A DNA stretch of 7,864 bases, from contig SBFT01000337.1 of the NCBI GenBank assembly GCA_006227805.1, forward strand, positions 1 to 7,864, in the 5' to 3' direction. The position numbers were made by a program, and so were the translations under genes. Origin of the DNA: Paracoccaceae bacterium. Its GTDB lineage: Bacteria; Pseudomonadota; Alphaproteobacteria; Rhodobacterales; Rhodobacteraceae. Position 1 is the stretch's first letter. Every line of letters starts with the position of its first letter. Below, one piece after another: positions 5,658 to 7,864 of the stretch. Below the pieces are notes generated by a model that ran no database searches, was not told the origin of the DNA, and saw only the letters and a list, made by a program, of their open reading frames with translations.

Positions 5658-6494
5658 ATGAAGAAGGCAGTCCTGACACTCGCGGCCTGCCTTCTGGGCA
5701 CGGCCGTCGCTGCAGGTCCGAGCGTGGAACGCGGCGCGTATCTGGTGCGAGGTCCTGCCGGTTGCGGCAATTGCCACACGCCGATGGGTCCTGACGGTTT
5801 CGTCTTGGATCAGGAACTGGCGGGACGCCTCGTCGACAAGAACGATGCATTCACGGCCATCGCCCCCAACATCACGCCCGGTGGCAGCGTGGCCGGGTGG
5901 AGCGATCCCGAGCTTGCCCGTGCCATCCGCGAGGGCATTCGCCCCGACGGCAGCCTGATCGGCCCGCCCATGCCCTTCGCTATGTATCGCGGTCTCGGCG
6001 ACGAGGACCTCGCCTCGATCGTGATGTTCCTGCGCACCGTGCCTGCTGTCGCCAACGAGCCAGGCTCCTCGACCTACAACATTCCGCTTCCGCCCGCCTA
6101 TGGCCCGCCGGTCGCCTCGGTCAGTGCGCCCGCGCCGGGTGTGACCGTCGAATACGGCGCCTATCTCGCGGGACCCGTGGCGCATTGCATGGAATGCCAC
6201 ACGCCCATGGGGCCGCAGGGCCCGCTTCTCGAGACCGATCTGGGCCGCGGCGGTTTCGAGTTCCACGGCCCCTGGGGCGTCAGCATCGCGCCGAACATCA
6301 CCAGCCACGCGGACGGGGTCGCGGGCTTCACCGATGACGACCTGCGCCGCATGATCACCGAAGGCCTGCGCCCCGACGGATCGCCCATGCTGCCGCCGAT
6401 GCCCTATGGCTTCCTTGCACGCATGACGGATGACGATCTGTCGGCGATCATCCTCTACCTGCGCAGCCTGCGGCCCTTGCCCGACGCGGGCTGA
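5658..6494 (+). CDS. Diheme cytochrome c, exported to the periplasm
   Basis: The 278-residue precursor begins with a signal peptide (MKKAVLTLAACLLGTAVAAG). Two homologous cytochrome c domains follow. Domain 1 has CGNCH (Cys36, Cys39, His40), and domain 2 has CMECH (Cys177, Cys180, His181). Both continue with 'HTPMGP', 'IAPNIT', 'EG-[IL]-RPDGS' and 'PPMP'; Met105 and Met248 in PPMP are the likely sixth heme ligands. Each domain ends in a 'D-[ED]-DL-[AS]-[SA]-I' helix. The domains are joined by a Pro-rich linker (about 141-162). This arrangement resembles the c-type subunits of alcohol, aldehyde and gluconate dehydrogenases, but no C-terminal membrane anchor is present and no dehydrogenase lies nearby, so the electron donor is unknown. 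The ATG at 5658 is chosen because GGGAGGGGA lies just upstream and the signal peptide starts there. It is the only plus-strand gene inside the urease cluster. Confidence 0.93.
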   Translation: MKKAVLTLAACLLGTAVAAGPSVERGAYLVRGPAGCGNCHTPMGPDGFVLDQELAGRLVDKNDAFTAIAPNITPGGSVAGWSDPELARAIREGIRPDGSLIGPPMPFAMYRGLGDEDLASIVMFLRTVPAVANEPGSSTYNIPLPPAYGPPVASVSAPAPGVTVEYGAYLAGPVAHCMECHTPMGPQGPLLETDLGRGGFEFHGPWGVSIAPNITSHADGVAGFTDDDLRRMITEGLRPDGSPMLPPMPYGFLARMTDDDLSAIILYLRSLRPLPDAG

Positions 6495-6505
6495 GACAGG
6501 TCCGG

Positions 6506-6540
6506 GGCGCGGCGGCCTGCGCCTTCTGCCGTTCGCCGCC
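6506..6540. other. Convergent gap between cytochrome c and AhpD-like gene; weak hairpins only
   Basis: The two genes end tail to tail with 47 bases between their stops. GGCGC (6506-6510) can pair with GCGCC (6519-6523), and alternatively GGCGGC (6511-6516) with GCCGCC (6535-6540) across an 18-base loop. Neither is followed by a T run on either strand, so I cannot support an intrinsic terminator here. Confidence 0.3.
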
Positions 6541-6541
6541 C

Positions 6542-6937
6542 TCACGCCTCGAACACCTCGTCCACCGGCACCTGCAGCGCGGTCGCGATCCCGTTCGTCT
6601 GCATCGCCATGCCGATCACGGCCAGCAATTCGCCATGCTGCGCCGCCGTCATCCCCTTTGCCTTCGCCGCAGCCGTGTGGGAATGGACGCAATAGGAACA
6701 GCCATTCGCGGTCGAGACGGCGATGTAGATCATCTCCTTGAGCAGCGGGTCGATCTCCCCCGGCCCCATCACGACCTTCAGCCGCTCCCACGTCGCCCGC
6801 AGAAGTGCCGGATCATGCGCCAGCGCGCGCCAGAAGGCGTTGACGTAATCCGTCCCCCGCGTCGCGCGGATGTCGTCGAAAACCGCCAGCGCCTCGGGGC
6901 CGGCCGCTTCGTCGGAAAGCAGGGAGACAGTTGCCAT
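6542..6937 (-). CDS. AhpD-like / carboxymuconolactone decarboxylase-family protein
   Basis: This 131-residue, all-helical protein carries the AhpD core. Glu68 is followed twelve residues later by Cys80-Ser-Tyr-Cys83, and His87 lies in CSYCVHSH. The Glu-Cys-Cys-His spacing equals that of the alkylhydroperoxidase AhpD active site, so thiol-dependent peroxidase or disulfide reductase activity is likely. The family also contains decarboxylases and many uncharacterised members, so the substrate is open. C-terminal to the motif, the helix AAKAKGMTAAQHGELLAVIGMA fits the fold (residues 89-110, read in outline only). The ATG at 6937-6935 is preferred because GAGG lies five bases upstream; an in-frame TTG 18 bases earlier is less likely. 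It follows ureB by 57 bases in the same direction and would be cotranscribed with ureDAB. Such a gene between ureB and ureC is not usual. Confidence 0.9.
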   Translation of the reverse strand: MATVSLLSDEAAGPEALAVFDDIRATRGTDYVNAFWRALAHDPALLRATWERLKVVMGPGEIDPLLKEMIYIAVSTANGCSYCVHSHTAAAKAKGMTAAQHGELLAVIGMAMQTNGIATALQVPVDEVFEA

Positions 6938-6994
6938 CGTTGCCTCGCGTTTCAAATGTCCGGATGGGCGGGCTGTGCCCCCGGCTCTGTCACC

Positions 6995-7300
6995 TCACAG
7001 ATCGCCCATGACCTGCTGGTTGAACCCGAAGATCCGTCGCGCGCCCGCCACCGGGATCAGGCGCACCTCGCGGCGCTGTCCCGGTTCGAACCGGACGGCG
7101 GTGCCGGCGGCGATGTCCAGCCGCATGCCCCGGGCCACCTCCCGGTCGAACTCGAGCGCGGAATTCGCCTCCGCGAAATGGTAATGAGAACCCACCTGCA
7201 CCGGCCGGTCGCCGGTATTGGCGACCATCAGCGTGACCGCCTCGCGGCCCGCGTTCAAGACCAGGTCGCCCGGCGCGGGAAAGATCTCGCCCGGGATCAT
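6995..7300 (-). CDS. ureB: Urease beta subunit UreB
   Basis: UreB is the beta subunit of the (UreABC)3 heterotrimer. It is structural and packs against UreC. The 101-residue length is typical. The sequence starts MIPGEIFPAPGDLVLNAGR, as the family does. It contains NTGDRPVQVGSHYHFAEAN (28-46), whose GSHYHF-x-E-x-N block is the family hallmark. It then has GTAVRFEPGQRREVRLIPVAG (66-86, read in outline) and a C terminus with GFNQQVMGDL. The ATG at 7300-7298 overlaps the stop of the upstream small orf (ATGA), which fixes the start and suggests coupled translation. The next minus-strand gene is the AhpD-like one rather than ureC, so UreB and UreC are not encoded back to back. Confidence 0.97.
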   Translation of the reverse strand: MIPGEIFPAPGDLVLNAGREAVTLMVANTGDRPVQVGSHYHFAEANSALEFDREVARGMRLDIAAGTAVRFEPGQRREVRLIPVAGARRIFGFNQQVMGDL

Positions 7301-7488
7301 TTCCGCCGCTTTCCGGCACGCAGACGGATCGCGGCCACGCCGCCCGCGGCGACGATGATGGCAAGACCCACCATCAGCGCGCCCACCTGGTCGCCATGGA
7401 CATGCGGGCCTTCTCCCACATGCGCCGCCGCGGGCAGCGCTGCAAGCGACGCCGCCGCCGCGGCCGCCAGGATCGAAAGGTGTCTCAT
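7297..7488 (-). CDS. Small exported or membrane protein between ureA and ureB (63 aa)
   Basis: The protein has an Ala-rich signal sequence (residues 1-22, ending PAAA), a short periplasmic stretch HVGEGPHVHGDQ (23-34) and a hydrophobic helix (about 35-55). It ends in a positively charged tail, RLRAGKRRK, which would lie in the cytoplasm. If cleaved after Ala22, the mature protein would begin with His23, and His29 and His31 would be close by, a plausible weak metal-binding site. Small orfs at this position are seen in other alphaproteobacterial urease clusters, but I cannot name a characterised family. It is not a full HupE/UreJ transporter, being far too short. The ATG at 7488-7486 is preferred, with GGGAG nine bases upstream; a TTG immediately before it is an alternative. 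Its stop overlaps the ureB start. Confidence 0.75.
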   Translation of the reverse strand: MRHLSILAAAAAASLAALPAAAHVGEGPHVHGDQVGALMVGLAIIVAAGGVAAIRLRAGKRRK

Positions 7489-7532
7489 CAAGATCGCTCC
7501 CGCTTCTTTCTGGTTTCAAATACGCACATGTC

Positions 7533-7835
7533 CTACCGGATGGGATTGTGCACCGTGACGAGCTTCGTTCCATCCGGGAACGTCGCCTCGACCTGCACCT
7601 CGTGGATCATTTCGGGCACGCCCTCCATGCATTGGTCCCGCGTGATGACCTGCGCGCCCGCCTCCATCATCTCGGCCACGCTGCGCCCGTCGCGCGCGCC
7701 CTCGACCACCGCGTCGGTGATCAGCGCGATCGCCTCGGGATGGTTCAGCCTGACGCCGCGGGCCAGGCGCCGGCGCGCCACCTCGGCCGCCATGGCCACC
7801 ATCAGCTTGTCCTTCTCGCGGGGGGTCAGGTTCAT
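7533..7835 (-). CDS. ureA: Urease gamma subunit UreA
   Basis: UreA is the small gamma subunit of bacterial urease, needed for assembly of the heterotrimer. The 100-residue protein aligns end to end with the family. It starts MNLTPREKDKLMVAMAAEVA, then has ARGVRLNHPEAIALIT (25-40), DAVVEGARDGRSVAEMM (41-57) and GVPEMIHEVQVEATFPDGT (72-90), and finishes KLVTVHNPIR. The ATG at 7835-7833 is separated by a single base from the ureD stop. The following gap to the small orf is about 44 bases, with no clear promoter or terminator. Confidence 0.97.
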   Translation of the reverse strand: MNLTPREKDKLMVAMAAEVARRRLARGVRLNHPEAIALITDAVVEGARDGRSVAEMMEAGAQVITRDQCMEGVPEMIHEVQVEATFPDGTKLVTVHNPIR

Positions 7836-7836
7836 C

Positions 7837-7863
7837 TCAGATCATCCAGGGTCGGGGCAGGGG
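7837..7863 (-). CDS. ureD: C-terminal end of urease accessory protein UreD (partial)
   Basis: Only eight codons and the stop are in the window. On the minus strand this frame reads PLPRPWMI and then TGA (7839-7837). UreD/UreH proteins commonly end in 'LPRVW' or a close variant, and ureD is the usual gene immediately before ureA in Rhodobacterales, so the assignment is reasonable despite the length. The stop is one base from the ureA ATG. Another frame ends in an ATGA overlap with ureA (SPAPTLDDLR) but does not look like UreD. Confidence 0.7.
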   Translation of the reverse strand, partial: PLPRPWMI

Positions 7864-7864
7864 A

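Noticed and set aside
5523..6791. 422-codon open frame on the minus strand opposite the cytochrome gene
   Set aside because: The translation is low-complexity (Gly/Arg/Asp/His) and antisense to a clear diheme cytochrome. It is not a hidden link between the AhpD-like gene and ureC.
6938..6994. Possible terminator after ureB (GGGC-ACA-GCCC)
   Set aside because: The stem has only four pairs and no T run follows, so it does not support termination.

Overview
The window is a nearly complete urease gene cluster from a high-GC alphaproteobacterium, most likely a member of the Rhodobacterales (Rhodobacteraceae/Roseobacter-Paracoccus relatives). The assignment rests on very GC-rich coding sequence, the style of the Ure proteins, and the family companions seen here: a DUF3995 membrane protein, a DUF1127 protein and a small exported orf between ureA and ureB. 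It is inferred from the sequence alone.

Layout. All urease genes lie on the minus strand, so transcription runs from the right edge to the left. In that order: the last codons of ureD, ureA, a 63-residue exported single-span protein, ureB, an AhpD/carboxymuconolactone-decarboxylase-like protein, then a diheme cytochrome c on the PLUS strand. The minus strand resumes with ureC, a RidA-family protein, a 200-residue exported protein of unknown function, a DUF1127 protein, ureE, ureF, a DUF3995 membrane protein and ureG. The left edge holds the plus-strand 3' end of what looks like moeA, meeting ureG tail to tail with a 6-base gap. The first ~45 bases are an almost pure G tract that looks like poor sequence at a contig end.

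Function. UreA, UreB and UreC form the nickel urease that hydrolyses urea to ammonia and carbamate. UreD, UreF and UreG (GTPase) form the activation complex. UreE, with a strongly His-rich tail, delivers nickel. All metal ligands and catalytic residues expected in UreC are present. Many junctions are 4-8 base overlaps or 1-base gaps (ureD/ureA, orf63/ureB, ridA-like/orf200, ureE/ureF, ureF/DUF3995, DUF3995/ureG), which suggests translational coupling.

What is unusual. The ureB-ureC pair, normally adjacent, is split by about 1.5 kb carrying two redox-type genes, one of them antiparallel. No convincing terminator is visible between the gene pairs, so the locus has the geometry of a 'noncontiguous operon', in which the minus-strand transcript would be antisense to the cytochrome. 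The UreC chain also carries a 17-residue Gly/Asn/Ala-rich insertion near its N terminus. A RidA homologue lacking the canonical deaminase arginine is coupled to an unrecognised exported protein. I see no phage, transposon, CRISPR or RNA gene.
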